From Candidatus Bathyarchaeota archaeon (GTDB lineage: Archaea > Thermoproteota > Bathyarchaeia > Bathyarchaeales > Bathycorpusculaceae), in contig JAOZHV010000059.1 of the NCBI GenBank assembly GCA_026014725.1, positions 273,558 to 337,557 of the forward strand: a stretch of DNA of 64,000 nt, read 5' to 3'. Shown in pieces: positions 34,069 to 44,156 of the stretch. Positions within the stretch are counted from its first letter, which is position 1. Each line of letters begins with the position of its first letter. The position numbers and the translations under genes were made by a program. Under the pieces are notes generated by a model, which did no database searches, had not been told where the DNA came from, and was given only the letters and a program-made list of their open reading frames with translations.

Positions 34069-36705
34069 TCATGGTCGCTTTTTCATCATCATTAGTACCA
34101 TTAGGACTAACAGGATGATGACTAAGACGAACAAGCCAGCGATTGCAGGAACAAAGTATAGATCAGCCATTGATGGCTCTTGTGTAGGTTGCGCTGTAGC
34201 TGCAGCAGGTGCGTCAACTGCGTAGAATGATGTTTCAGCATACGACCCATAGTAAGAGTTGGAGCCAGTGAATGATGCGATAACAGTGTACGAGCCAGGT
34301 ATGTCAGGTGCCCAAGCGTAAGTGAACATGCCGCTTGCGTCGCTGGTGGTGGTGCCTATGTTTCGGTAGTTGCCGTTGGCGTCAATCACGTCCAGCGAGA
34401 CTTTGACACCTTTCGCATCTGTCGGTTTTGATTTCTGCATGTAAACGTATTCCATCCATGCACTCATGCTCTCGTCCGCAACACACGCAACGCCATTGGG
34501 GAAACGTGCAGCTTGCTCATCCTGTGTGGTGCCTGCAGCAATGTCGGTTACAGTGCCTCTTATCACGATAGGCGTGCCAACGGTAGTAGCGATGTTTGGC
34601 GCCGTTACAGTCATAGCACTGGGTCCTTTGCCAATAGAGTAGACTTTCATGTCATAGGCGTTGAGGTAGGAAAGTTGACCATCAGCGATTGGGAAGCCGA
34701 AGTCAGCAAAACCGCCCACGCAAGCCCAACTGTCGAGAATCCATAACTCTTCACCAGTTGTAGCGTTGAGGCATCGTAGTTTTTCGTCTCTGTAGAGTGG
34801 CGTGTTTGGAGAGTGTTCATTGCTGTAAACGTAGATTTTTCCGTCAGCTATGGCGCCGATGAAGACTGGATATAGACCCCAGGATGTTTCTGCACCGCTG
34901 TTTGTGCTATTACCTTCACCGCCACCACCATAAGACCAGAGTAATTTACCAGTTGTTGTCTCATAACAGAAGACCTCGCCGCCGTAACCGCCAACATAGA
35001 GTTTGCCGTAAGCTACGTAGCCTATTTGAGCGACACCACCGCTTCCGACTGTTGGATAGTAGTTGAATGCACGTGTGTTACCAACTGGACCCCATTTCTG
35101 ATTTCCACTGTCAAGGTCGTAGCCGTACCACTGCATAGTTTCTTTGGTGCTTACAAAGAACATGCGGTTTTTTATATCCACGGTGCCAAGTTGCAATGTA
35201 ATGTTGCCTGGTGGTACTTGAATATCTTTAGTCCATAACAGTGTGCCTCTTGAGCCTGGCTTAAGGCTGACCGCCCATACAGTGCCGTATGCTGTGCTGG
35301 CAGCTGCAACGCCGCCCCAAGTAGGTTGACCGAAGCTGGACCGCATGTTAGCGTAGCCTAGCAATAAGTCGTCATTGATTGCCCAGCCTATACCAGCATT
35401 AGATGTTGGTAAAGTTGGCAGGGTAACGTTCCAAGAGTATGACAAGCGAAGTGTTGTGTTGAATACGTTGCCTACTGGTCTGTATCCAGTGCTGAGTAAC
35501 GCATTTATTGGTCCATTACTTACGACGCTGGTGAAGTTCCATAGCGCTAACCATTTGCTTGCGAGATTGATTTGGTAAATGATTGGTTCGCCGCTGGGTC
35601 CATAACTCATGGTTCCTGATGGAACGTTGGTTATGTTGAATACCCAATTTCCATCCCATGGATCGTACATCATCCAAGTTGTTACTTGACTAACTGTTTG
35701 GGTAGCAATCAAGTATGAGATAGCACCATGCTGGTTGGGTGTCTCCACGTCTATAACTGCGCCGAATGATGGGTTGACTGTGTAGTTTTGTCGCCATATC
35801 TCTTTACCAGTGCGTAAGTCAACGCAGATGTATCCTCCTCCAGAGCCTGCGTTACTGCGCGGTAATCCATAGTAGAGTCGTCCGCTGATGATGATTGGAG
35901 TGTTGAATTTGGTTTCATATGAAAGGCCTGTGTAGTACGCGACTCCTGTGATTCCTGTTTCGGAGGAGGGCGAGTTTGGTCCAGCATATTCATTGTTTCC
36001 ACCGACGATTCCGCCAAACGTGATTGATTTACTCCACATTATATGTGAGTTGTCGGGTGCTGTGCCATCTGGAACGTATCGAACTGAGCCGAAGCTGTAG
36101 GCTGCTCCGAGGGGGTAGAGATAGTTTGAACCTATTGTGTACCAGTTCGAGTTCTGTCCTTCTATTGGTCTTGTCCAGTACTCAGTTGGCAGGGGGGTGA
36201 ATTCACCTTCTGAGACTGGATCCTCTTGAACAGTTAAAGTTGTTGTCGCTGAACTGGGCAGATAGGTGTCATTTACAAATGCAGAAGTGGGGCTGTATTC
36301 GTAGTCAGTGTATTTTTGTCCAGGAAAAGTAAAGTTGAAAGTGTAGGTTCCAACTTGGTCAGGGACGAATGAAGTGAACGCTGAAGAGGTAGTGTCGGTT
36401 ACTACGTCCCACGTCTTTGTTTCTGTTTTGCCGTCTGGTGCAGTGATTACGCATTTGTAGTTGTGGAATCTAATGTTGTTAGTAATTGATGCGCCGTCAG
36501 GTATTTTGTCGAGCCAAACCACAATTAGAGCTTGTTGACCTACGCCTACAGGGTTTGGTGCAACGTTGATGAAAGCGAAAGTCGGGATATTCCATGGTGG
36601 GGTATGGGCTCCTACTGTAGGTACGAGCGCGAGCCAACTGCTCACGGCAAGTATTATGCATAATGCAATCGCAATAGTTTTCACTTTATTCTCTGCTTTG
36701 CTCAT
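34069..36705 (-). CDS. large surface protein with PQQ-type beta-propeller repeats and Ig-like domain
   Basis: An 878-residue exported protein. The signal sequence is VKTIAIALCIILAVSSWLALV. An Ig-like region (PNPVGVGQQALIVVWLDKIPDG) comes next, followed by repeated propeller blades (YICVDLRTGKEIWRQNYTV, VFCYETTTGKLLWSYGGG, LRCLNATTGEELWILDSW). A second Ig-like domain (VSLDVIDANGNYRNIGTTTS, YTVIASFTGSNSYYGSYAE) leads to a single membrane anchor (FVPAIAGLFVLVIILLVLMVLM) before KKRP. It is a BamB-like propeller, probably a cell-surface scaffold rather than a quinoprotein enzyme. A TrmB-type regulator lies upstream on the same strand. Confidence 0.85.
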   Translation of the reverse strand: MSKAENKVKTIAIALCIILAVSSWLALVPTVGAHTPPWNIPTFAFINVAPNPVGVGQQALIVVWLDKIPDGASITNNIRFHNYKCVITAPDGKTETKTWDVVTDTTSSAFTSFVPDQVGTYTFNFTFPGQKYTDYEYSPTSAFVNDTYLPSSATTTLTVQEDPVSEGEFTPLPTEYWTRPIEGQNSNWYTIGSNYLYPLGAAYSFGSVRYVPDGTAPDNSHIMWSKSITFGGIVGGNNEYAGPNSPSSETGITGVAYYTGLSYETKFNTPIIISGRLYYGLPRSNAGSGGGYICVDLRTGKEIWRQNYTVNPSFGAVIDVETPNQHGAISYLIATQTVSQVTTWMMYDPWDGNWVFNITNVPSGTMSYGPSGEPIIYQINLASKWLALWNFTSVVSNGPINALLSTGYRPVGNVFNTTLRLSYSWNVTLPTLPTSNAGIGWAINDDLLLGYANMRSSFGQPTWGGVAAASTAYGTVWAVSLKPGSRGTLLWTKDIQVPPGNITLQLGTVDIKNRMFFVSTKETMQWYGYDLDSGNQKWGPVGNTRAFNYYPTVGSGGVAQIGYVAYGKLYVGGYGGEVFCYETTTGKLLWSYGGGGEGNSTNSGAETSWGLYPVFIGAIADGKIYVYSNEHSPNTPLYRDEKLRCLNATTGEELWILDSWACVGGFADFGFPIADGQLSYLNAYDMKVYSIGKGPSAMTVTAPNIATTVGTPIVIRGTVTDIAAGTTQDEQAARFPNGVACVADESMSAWMEYVYMQKSKPTDAKGVKVSLDVIDANGNYRNIGTTTSDASGMFTYAWAPDIPGSYTVIASFTGSNSYYGSYAETSFYAVDAPAAATAQPTQEPSMADLYFVPAIAGLFVLVIILLVLMVLMMMKKRP

Positions 36706-36873
36706 TAAATTTGTCGTATTTTTTATTCTCCTATTATTTGGTAATCACTCAGTTTATAGCGGATAATTTTTAAGAAAATGCGTATGTTAGCTACAGCAAC
36801 AAGGAGTAAACTGAAACCTCAACAGCTAACATGAAAACCCCTTAAACAATGGAAATTAAACAAAGAAAGCTCA

Positions 36874-37665
36874 TTAGAGTAACGGTTTAGAATTGCGCCA
36901 AACCATTTCAAAATATTCTCGGATTATTCCAACAATTCCAGGATTATTCAACCATAACCCACCAGAATCCCCGTGGGGAAGAGTTGGCGTGACACTCAGG
37001 AATGCTTCCTTTCCATCAATTATAGATAAAGTAACTTTGGGTGGTGTTGACGTTTTTCTTATTTCAAATTGCTCATATTTTTTAAAACTTTCAATTTCTT
37101 TTGGTAACCTTTCTTTTTCCTGTAAGAAAACGATAACTCGCATTTTTACGCCTTTTAGCAACACCGTTCTCCACATTGAGACAACTTCACTTATAAGCGG
37201 TTCAAAGTCTTTCCAATAAATGATAATTTCATGTGCCGTTTTGTTTGAGTCAATCATTTCAGCGACTTTTCGTTTAGTTAATTTTCCGTCAGGAATTATG
37301 GCGAACTGACATTCATTTTCAACCGACGCCAAGTCGTTTTTCTGTTTATATGTTTTCAATAATTCTTTCGCTTTAGCCTTTACCTCCTCATGTTCCACCT
37401 CTTTGTGTTCCAGCAGCATTAGTATACCTTCATTCATCGGCAACGCTTTGAAAAGGGTAGGGGTCGTCAATAATTTTTCAACGAGATTGAGTTCTTGTAA
37501 TCGACCCATTACACGATAAATGTTGGCTCTATCTATTTTTGAGACTGAAGAAAGCGTTTTTATTGTTGCTTTGCCCATTTTGGAGAGTGCGACATACACT
37601 TCAGCCTGAAGAGGAGTCAATCCAAGACTCGTTAATACTCGGATGTCGTCATATGAATTCTGCAT
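36874..37665 (-). CDS. TrmB-family transcriptional regulator
   Basis: A 263-residue regulator. The N-terminal TrmB winged helix (LTSLGLTPLQAEVYVALSKM, SKIDRANIYRVMGRLQELNLVEKL) is followed by a coiled segment (EHKEVEHEEVKAKAKELLKTYKQ) and a phospholipase-D-like effector domain (NKTAHEIIIYWKDFEPLI, MRVIVFLQEKERL, LSIIDGKEAFLSVTP). TrmB proteins respond to sugars or related ligands. The gene is 168 bp upstream of the PQQ-propeller gene on the same strand, so that gene may be a target (inference). Confidence 0.85.
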   Translation of the reverse strand: MQNSYDDIRVLTSLGLTPLQAEVYVALSKMGKATIKTLSSVSKIDRANIYRVMGRLQELNLVEKLLTTPTLFKALPMNEGILMLLEHKEVEHEEVKAKAKELLKTYKQKNDLASVENECQFAIIPDGKLTKRKVAEMIDSNKTAHEIIIYWKDFEPLISEVVSMWRTVLLKGVKMRVIVFLQEKERLPKEIESFKKYEQFEIRKTSTPPKVTLSIIDGKEAFLSVTPTLPHGDSGGLWLNNPGIVGIIREYFEMVWRNSKPLL

Positions 37666-37986
37666 TATACTTTACATACATATACATTTACAATATAAAT
37701 ATTTAGAAAACAGAAACAATAACCTCTACAAAAGACGTTGAAATTAAAAAAATAAACAGCAGGGTAAAATTAAATTTTAACAAGAAACAAATTTCAAAGA
37801 TAAAGCCTCATAAGATTAGAACTAGAAAAGTCGAAAATGCTTTGCCTCAACTAAATGCGAGATAACAAGCAACCCACAGTCATTTTGAACCATTAATTCT
37901 CATTTGTCCTTAATCATTTCTTTCACTGAATTTTAAATGAAAAATTATGAAAAGAAGTTATCTCCCTTCTTTCCAGTAAATCGTCC
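37666..37986. other. 321-bp AT-rich intergenic region, nothing recognised
   Basis: This separates the end of the corrinoid/ABC operon (stop at 37987) from the start of the TrmB gene at 37665. The part next to 37665 is AT-rich (ACATACATATACATTTACAA) and may hold the TrmB promoter. No ORF or clear RNA structure was recognised. Confidence 0.4.
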
Positions 37987-38736
37987 CTACACACTGGTTT
38001 TCTTCAACGCGATGAGGCACCCTGCGAAGAAAACAAAGCCAAAGCCCAGAAGAGCTATAAACGAAAGCCATGGGAAAGGTTGAGCTAAAGCTGCCGCTCG
38101 GAGACATGTGCTTGAATGTGTAAGGGGCAAGACATACAAAACTGCTTTGGCTGCATCGGGCATTTGGCTCAAAGCAAAGAAGGTGCCGCATAGGAAAGTC
38201 ATCGGCAAAATAACCAACGTGCTGAAAGTGCTCATGCCCTGATGTGTATTAATCAGCAAGGCAACAAGTACACCAAAGAGCGCAAACACAAAACAAGAGA
38301 TAAATAAAATAATCACAAACAACGGACTTACAGTTAACGTGGGGGCAAGGACTAAACCAACAATCAATATAGCTACTGAGCTAATCAAGCCTCTCACCAC
38401 ACCAATTAAAGCTTTCCCGACAATAATCGACTCCAAGCGAACAGGAGCCATCAAAAGCTCATCAAAGCTTTTGTAAAAAAACTTGTCCACCTGAAGTTTG
38501 GCAGATGCACCACTAAAACTAGTCGAAAAAGCTGTCAACGATACAATACCTGGAACAACAAACGCAAGGTAATTAACTCCATCAAGACTCATATCGCGCC
38601 CCAAACCGTAGCCGAAAGCCACTAGATACAGAAAAGGCAGAACAAGACTGGTAGCAATTGTGGAACGCCAATGGCGCCGCATGTTCCGCAAATCCACCCA
38701 CAGGACAGAATACACATCACTCAAAACTGTCAGCAT
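37987..38736 (-). CDS. ABC-2 type exporter permease (DrrB-like)
   Basis: A 249-residue ABC-2 permease with six membrane helices (TSLVLPFLYLVAFGYGLG, YLAFVVPGIVSLTAFSTSF, LISSVAILIVGLVLAP, LFVIILFISCFVFALFGVLV, LVILPMTFLCGTFFAL, FIALLGFGFVFFAGCLI). VPGIVSLTAFS is the ABC-2 signature. It begins directly after the stop of the ATPase gene (TAA then ATG), so the two are co-translated. It is the last gene of the corrinoid operon. What it exports is unknown. Confidence 0.88.
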   Translation of the reverse strand: MLTVLSDVYSVLWVDLRNMRRHWRSTIATSLVLPFLYLVAFGYGLGRDMSLDGVNYLAFVVPGIVSLTAFSTSFSGASAKLQVDKFFYKSFDELLMAPVRLESIIVGKALIGVVRGLISSVAILIVGLVLAPTLTVSPLFVIILFISCFVFALFGVLVALLINTHQGMSTFSTLVILPMTFLCGTFFALSQMPDAAKAVLYVLPLTHSSTCLRAAALAQPFPWLSFIALLGFGFVFFAGCLIALKKTSV

Positions 38737-39600
38737 TTAGACATCACCAACCTTCTCACCAGTCTGCTCCAGAAAGACATCCTCCAAATTTGAATCGCGG
38801 ATTATGATTGTTTTTGCATTAGGTGATAAATTTTGAACGTAACGGGTAGCTTCTTCTCTGTTTGCGAAAAATTGATAGTGTGTTTCCTTATTGTCGACAA
38901 GTGTCTCAACAGTAACTAAACCCAACTTTTTACGAAGCTCAAGCAGCTTATCAAGAGCAATTAAGCGTCCATGATGCATAATCCCTACACGGTCGCATAG
39001 AGCCTCAGCCTCTTCGATGTAGTGTGTTGTAAGAAAAATCGTTGTGCCATCACGGTTTAAACGGCGCATTAGATCCCACATGCGGCGCCGAGCCTGAGCG
39101 TCCAAGCCAACTGTCGGTTCATCCAAAAATAACAATTTAGGCTGATGTATTAGACTGCAAACAATGGCCGCCTTCTTCTTCATTCCACCCGAGAGTGTAT
39201 CAACCATTTTGTCGGCGTATTCGGTTAGTTCAACGTATTCCAACAACTCAGCTATGCGTTGCTTACGCTTGGAAGAATCTAAATGATGTATACGGGCATG
39301 AAATTCCATGTTTTCTCTAACAGTCAAATCGCGGTCTAGACTCAAGTGTTGTTGCACAACTCCAATTACTTTTTTCACTTTGTCTGGTTGATCTTTAATA
39401 TTGTAACCGCCAACCGCTACAAAACCAGAGGTTGGTCGGGTTAGAGTGGTTAAAACACGAATGGTTGTTGTTTTTCCTGCTCCGTTGGGGCCTAGGAAAC
39501 CGAAGATTTCGCCATCGTGTACGCATAAATCTAAATTGTCTATTGCTTTAACGGTACCGTAGTTCTTCGTTAAATTCTCCGTGTAAATACAATCTATCAA
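38737..39600 (-). CDS. ABC transporter ATPase (DrrA-like)
   Basis: A 287-residue ATPase. Walker A is GPNGAGKTTT, the signature is LSGGMKKK, Walker B is LLFLDEPTVGLD, and the H-loop is TTHYIEEAEALCD. The DrrA-type C-terminal extension (FFANREEATRYVQNL) is present. The start is TTG 39600 with GGAGG ten bases upstream. It is downstream of cbiZ by 18 bp and pairs with the ABC-2 permease. Placement in a B12-salvage operon suggests export of a corrinoid by-product or a metal complex (inference). Confidence 0.9.
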   Translation of the reverse strand: MIDCIYTENLTKNYGTVKAIDNLDLCVHDGEIFGFLGPNGAGKTTTIRVLTTLTRPTSGFVAVGGYNIKDQPDKVKKVIGVVQQHLSLDRDLTVRENMEFHARIHHLDSSKRKQRIAELLEYVELTEYADKMVDTLSGGMKKKAAIVCSLIHQPKLLFLDEPTVGLDAQARRRMWDLMRRLNRDGTTIFLTTHYIEEAEALCDRVGIMHHGRLIALDKLLELRKKLGLVTVETLVDNKETHYQFFANREEATRYVQNLSPNAKTIIIRDSNLEDVFLEQTGEKVGDV

Positions 39601-39618
39601 CTTTTTTATTCCTCCAAA

Positions 39619-40377
39619 TTAATTATCATGCTTCTTTAACGCCTCTGTCACAGCATTTTTGGCAGTAAAACCAATCAATTCACCCATCTTTGTATGTCCA
39701 CCAGCATGGTGAATGACGATTTCGGGGTTCACACCAGAAACAACAATCATGTTGTCCGTTCCAGTGCCAGTTGCTTGAACATGAGGAGAAGGAGTACTCA
39801 TGTAGTTTAGGTCTTGGAGTGCCGCAGTTTTGGCTTCTGTAGCAGTCATTATAACCCGTGCCATTGCGCCAACGGTTAAAGAAACGTTTGTTAAAATCAT
39901 GATGTTTATGGTGCCAGAAGCACTTTGGAAACGCGTTTCTGTCTCAACCCAATCTCCAAAATCTACACCCATTCGCAATGCGTTGTTTCTTGCGCCACCT
40001 GTGGCAATGCAGTAAACTTTGAAGTCACAGTAGGATTTTTGGCACACTGCCACTTTTTCCATGTCAACAGCTGTGCTCATAAAAGTGATGTCGCGGCAGC
40101 AGATTCCAAGTGTCGCAGGTAATTCCCGTTGAAATTTCGCGTAGCTTCCTAAAGTCATATGTTTTGTTGATAAGGGGTTTGGAACATACACGTTGCCTAC
40201 GTGGGGAACATGTTTTAGCCCGTCCAAAGTGGAGAGCACCCTACGTTTTTCACTAAAAGAAACAAGCGTAGTATTTAGTTCAACACCATTGTATTTGTGG
40301 TAGACTACTCTTGCGTCTACCCCTTTTAGTTCCACGTTCAATTTATTTTGTTTAAATATTGTTACATTTGACTTCAT
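39619..40377 (-). CDS. cbiZ: adenosylcobinamide amidohydrolase
   Basis: A 252-residue CbiZ. Family text is seen in SGTINIMILTNVSLTVGAMA, RVIMTATEAKTAALQDLNYM, ATGTGTDNMIVVSG and HHAGGHTKMGELIG. CbiZ hydrolyses adenosylcobinamide (and in bacteria pseudo-B12) to adenosylcobyric acid, which allows salvaged corrinoids to be rebuilt with another lower ligand. The ATG at 40377 overlaps the cobN stop as ATGA. Its position with BtuFCD supports corrinoid salvage as the task of the operon. Confidence 0.9.
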   Translation of the reverse strand: MKSNVTIFKQNKLNVELKGVDARVVYHKYNGVELNTTLVSFSEKRRVLSTLDGLKHVPHVGNVYVPNPLSTKHMTLGSYAKFQRELPATLGICCRDITFMSTAVDMEKVAVCQKSYCDFKVYCIATGGARNNALRMGVDFGDWVETETRFQSASGTINIMILTNVSLTVGAMARVIMTATEAKTAALQDLNYMSTPSPHVQATGTGTDNMIVVSGVNPEIVIHHAGGHTKMGELIGFTAKNAVTEALKKHDN

Positions 40378-43300
40378 TGTGTTTTTCTCTCCGTTTTTTG
40401 TTTATTCTCTCCTGATTCTTCAAGCAAGCCTTCCACGCTTAGATAGAGCCTTTGGAGCTCGTTTTTCATTTCTTGGGAAGCTTGCCACATGTTACGTTCA
40501 ATTGCCTCCAAAAGCCGTTCTAGCATGTTCTGAAGAGCGTACGGATTTACGTCTTTTAGCCATTCTTGCATTGCCTTGTCTAGGACGTATTTTTTAGCTA
40601 AATCCTCGTACATCCAATCCTCAACAACTTCCACGGTGGCATCCCAGCCGAGAACGAAATCTAATGTTCGGGACAGGTCAGCTGCACCTTGATAACCGTG
40701 TTTTTTCATGCTTTCGATGTATTTGGGATTTAGAAGGCGGGAGCGGAAAACGTGACAGGTTTCTTCGGCTGTGCTTCTAACTTTTACTCTTTGGGGGTCA
40801 GAGCTGTCTCCGCAGTAAGAGCGGGGTGCTTTTCCACCTATTATTTTTACAGCGTTAATCATGCCGCCGTGAGCGTCATACCAGTCATCGCCGTCCAAGA
40901 TGTCATATTCTCGGGAGTCTTGGTTTTTCACTGTAACGTTAATTTTGCTTAGTCGGCGCTCAAATTGTTCAGGCACTTGGCGTCCGTAGGTTTTGCGGGT
41001 GTAAGCATAGCTTCCCCAATTGACGTAGATGTCGCTTAGGTCTTTTTGTTCTTTCCAGTTCTTGGAATCTATGGCTTCGCTGACTCCACAGCCGTAAGCA
41101 CCAGGACGGTCGCCGAAAACGCGGTAGAGAGCTTCTTCATAAGCCGTGGCAGCATCTGCGCCTTTTGCGGTCTGCTCAGCCACTTCGAGTTCTACGTGCT
41201 TAGCGATGAAATTCTGTTCAGGAGGTTCCTTCAACTGAGCAGTTAAGCGGACAGCGTCATCGAGAAGATGAACAACATTTGGGAAAGTATCACGGAACAA
41301 ACCGCTCATTCGCACAGTAACGTCAATGCGGGGGCGCTTCAACTCTTCAAGTGGTATAGCTTGGACGCCGATGACGCGACCACTGGAGCGTTCCCACACG
41401 GGTCTCACACCCATCAAATATAGAATTTCAGCAATGTCATCGCCCTTGGTTTTCATCGTATCCGTTGCCCAAATCACTATTCCAACGCTCTCAGGGTATT
41501 TGCCTTCTTCTTTGAGGTAACGCTCTAACAAAACATCGCCCAGTGCCATACCGACCTTCCAAGAAGCGCCTGTTGGAACGGTTCGTGGGTCGACAGAGTA
41601 AAAGTTTCTGCCAGTAGGCAAAATATCAGCCAATCCACGGGTTATTGAGCCTGAGGGGCCAGGCGGAACAAATCCTGCAGAGCATGCAGAGAGAGTGTTG
41701 GTTAATTCGTCAGTGGTGGCAGCCAAAGCAGGAACAAGAAAAGTCACTATGTAAGAGAGGACACTGTGCACTTTGGGGTTGTCTTCGCCGATAACCTCAG
41801 TAAGTATTGTTGGAATTGCTTGTTCACTGAACCCTTGGGCATGTAGTTTCTTTATGAGTTCAAGCGAGATGCTGTATATTTCTTTGAGGCGGTCGCCGTT
41901 GGTTTTGCCGTCGCTGCCAAGCTTACCTCGGTGCGCCAGCAAGTCTTCATAGTCGTAACCTTTGAGTTCAGCAAGAGACTCACGCAGAGATGGCACATCG
42001 CCGTTACTTAAACGGGTTAAAGTGACAAGGAATTCGTCTAAACGCTCATCTTTAGGGGCTTCACCTAAAATGTGCAATCCATCACGAATCTGGGCATCAG
42101 ATAACTCGTTTATGTAGCCATGAAGCCTCTCCAAGAAATCATCGAACGCACCGAAAGCGGCGTCTTGGGTAACGTTTAGGTCTTTGTCAAGTTTTGCCTG
42201 AACCACATTTTCCCAAATTAGGTTTCGATAAACGGGTAGCTTGTCTGGGTCAACGGTCTTTGCGTGGTAGTACTCTTGGAGTTGAACCTCGAGTTTGGCT
42301 AGTTCCTCGTAGGTGTCAGCGTTGTGCATGACAGGAACCAAGTATTCTATAATGCAACAGTAGCTACGTCTCTTTGCCTGAGTCCCCTCGCCAGGGTTGG
42401 TTATTACGTAGGGGTAAATGTTGGGCAAGTCCGAGATGGTTATGTCTGGTGAACAAGAAGCCGAGAGACCGACTGATTTGCCTGGCAACCACTCCAACGT
42501 GCCGTGAGTGCCGATATGCATAATTACGTTGGCTTTGAAAACATCCCGTATCCATCTGTAGTAGGCGTGATAATGGTGAGGCATAGATATGTCTGGGCTG
42601 TGGTAGAGTTTTGAATAGGAGGTTTCCAAGTAGCCGCGTGGCGGCTGCATCCCGATAAAGACGTTGCCATTAATTATTCCTGCGACCAGCAATTTCCCGT
42701 TGAAGGTGAAAATTTTGCCTGGACGCGGCCCCCAGTCTTGATCCATTTTGTCTGAGACATCAAGTGGCAGTTCGTCGAACCATTTCTCGTACTGCTCGCT
42801 AGAAATTTTATCTAAGGCTCGGTCTGAGAGCTCTTGTGGGCTTGCCCATCTGCGGTCGTTTGTTAAGCCGTTGATTATAGTATCCATGAGTTTTTGGCTA
42901 CTTTCAGGCAACGCCTCCAGCGAGTAACCCTGCTGCTTTAGCCCCTGCAAAATATTCATAACAGAAACAGAGGAGTCCAACCCAAAGGCGTGGCCAATGG
43001 TGTCATTTCGAGGGGGATAATTGTGGAAGATAATTGCAACCTTTTTTTCGCTGTTAGCTAACCGCCGAAGTTTGCCCCAATTAATGGCTAAATTAACCAG
43101 TTTCTTGGTTCGTTCAGGTATGGTTTCAAATGTGATTAGCCGCGTTCCAGTAGAGGGGTTAATTTGGCAACAATCCATAGCAGCAATCGGCACAGTTATG
43201 AGGGCACCGTCGAATTCAGGCATTGCAACGTTTGCAGGTATATCAATTATACTTAAACCCTGAATTGAGTCTCGCCACTCTTCAGCCGTGTTGCAGGTAA

Positions 43301-44144
43301 GTATAGCCTTGATTATGGGAACATTGAGTTTTTTGAGAACCCCTGAAGCATCTGCTCCAGAGAGGCAAGTCGTGAACGAGAAAGAAAACAAGCTAATGAC
43401 AACATCAACAATCGGTTTACCATCTTTTAAGAAATAATTATCAATCACCCATTCCAAGCCATTTATGCCAAGCTTCTGGTTTTTGGAGCCGCTAAAAAAC
43501 ACGGGCAACACGTTTGCGCCTTGTGCTTCGATTTCATGAATTGTACTGTCCAAGAAACTTGTGTTGCCACCTTGCCAGTGACTTTGATGGAGCCAAATCC
43601 CCACCGTTAACCGTTTAGCGTCAATTTTCTTTTCTATATACTCCGCCAACGTGGGAATAGAATCAAAGTCGGGATGGTAGATGCCTTCCCAAAGCGGTTT
43701 TGTTGGCGCTTCAAATTCATAGTTGGCGCCTGTGAAGCGGTTAGCAAGATAATACATCAAGTTTTCAAAGTTCTTTTTTCCGCCATAGTTGAGGTAGAAA
43801 AAGATTTTTTGGCGGTCCTCCGCTTCCACAGTGGATAATTTGTTGTATTCCTTGGCTCCGAAAAAGGAGGCAGAAACCATAAGCGGTACTTTCGCGGGTT
43901 TTAGTGCCTCAACGAGCCTTTCCAGTTCAGGCAGGTCACCCATCAGGTGCACAATGACTATGTGAGCGGTCTTTGAAAAATTAATAAAATCGTCCAGTGT
44001 ACCAAAATCTCGAAAGTCTCCCCCTGTACGCAGATGAAGTTCAACGGCGTTAGGGAATTTTTCGTTTATCGCCTTCGCCGCGGCTATCGCTGGAATAGCA
44101 TCGCTTGGAATAGTTGTTACCAACGCTATTTTTAGTCGGGTCAT
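40374..44144 (-). CDS. cobN: CobN/magnesium-chelatase H family large chelatase subunit
   Basis: A 1256-residue CobN-type subunit, the usual length. Conserved features include the N-terminal PHHYHAYYRWIRDVFKANVI region, HIGTHGTLEWLPGKSVGLS (His and Glu likely near the metal site), NPGEGTQAKRRSYCCIIEYL, GFVPPGPSGSITRG and TGRNFYSVDPR. It binds the tetrapyrrole and inserts a metal with ATP hydrolysis by an AAA+/VWA partner, which is encoded at the start of this operon. With BtuFCD and CbiZ, cobalt and hydrogenobyrinate are the likely substrates. Some archaea carry CobN without the aerobic pathway, so another metal or tetrapyrrole remains possible. Confidence 0.93.
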   Translation of the reverse strand: MTRLKIALVTTIPSDAIPAIAAAKAINEKFPNAVELHLRTGGDFRDFGTLDDFINFSKTAHIVIVHLMGDLPELERLVEALKPAKVPLMVSASFFGAKEYNKLSTVEAEDRQKIFFYLNYGGKKNFENLMYYLANRFTGANYEFEAPTKPLWEGIYHPDFDSIPTLAEYIEKKIDAKRLTVGIWLHQSHWQGGNTSFLDSTIHEIEAQGANVLPVFFSGSKNQKLGINGLEWVIDNYFLKDGKPIVDVVISLFSFSFTTCLSGADASGVLKKLNVPIIKAILTCNTAEEWRDSIQGLSIIDIPANVAMPEFDGALITVPIAAMDCCQINPSTGTRLITFETIPERTKKLVNLAINWGKLRRLANSEKKVAIIFHNYPPRNDTIGHAFGLDSSVSVMNILQGLKQQGYSLEALPESSQKLMDTIINGLTNDRRWASPQELSDRALDKISSEQYEKWFDELPLDVSDKMDQDWGPRPGKIFTFNGKLLVAGIINGNVFIGMQPPRGYLETSYSKLYHSPDISMPHHYHAYYRWIRDVFKANVIMHIGTHGTLEWLPGKSVGLSASCSPDITISDLPNIYPYVITNPGEGTQAKRRSYCCIIEYLVPVMHNADTYEELAKLEVQLQEYYHAKTVDPDKLPVYRNLIWENVVQAKLDKDLNVTQDAAFGAFDDFLERLHGYINELSDAQIRDGLHILGEAPKDERLDEFLVTLTRLSNGDVPSLRESLAELKGYDYEDLLAHRGKLGSDGKTNGDRLKEIYSISLELIKKLHAQGFSEQAIPTILTEVIGEDNPKVHSVLSYIVTFLVPALAATTDELTNTLSACSAGFVPPGPSGSITRGLADILPTGRNFYSVDPRTVPTGASWKVGMALGDVLLERYLKEEGKYPESVGIVIWATDTMKTKGDDIAEILYLMGVRPVWERSSGRVIGVQAIPLEELKRPRIDVTVRMSGLFRDTFPNVVHLLDDAVRLTAQLKEPPEQNFIAKHVELEVAEQTAKGADAATAYEEALYRVFGDRPGAYGCGVSEAIDSKNWKEQKDLSDIYVNWGSYAYTRKTYGRQVPEQFERRLSKINVTVKNQDSREYDILDGDDWYDAHGGMINAVKIIGGKAPRSYCGDSSDPQRVKVRSTAEETCHVFRSRLLNPKYIESMKKHGYQGAADLSRTLDFVLGWDATVEVVEDWMYEDLAKKYVLDKAMQEWLKDVNPYALQNMLERLLEAIERNMWQASQEMKNELQRLYLSVEGLLEESGENKQKTERKTQ

Positions 44145-44156
44145 ACTTTTTTCCTG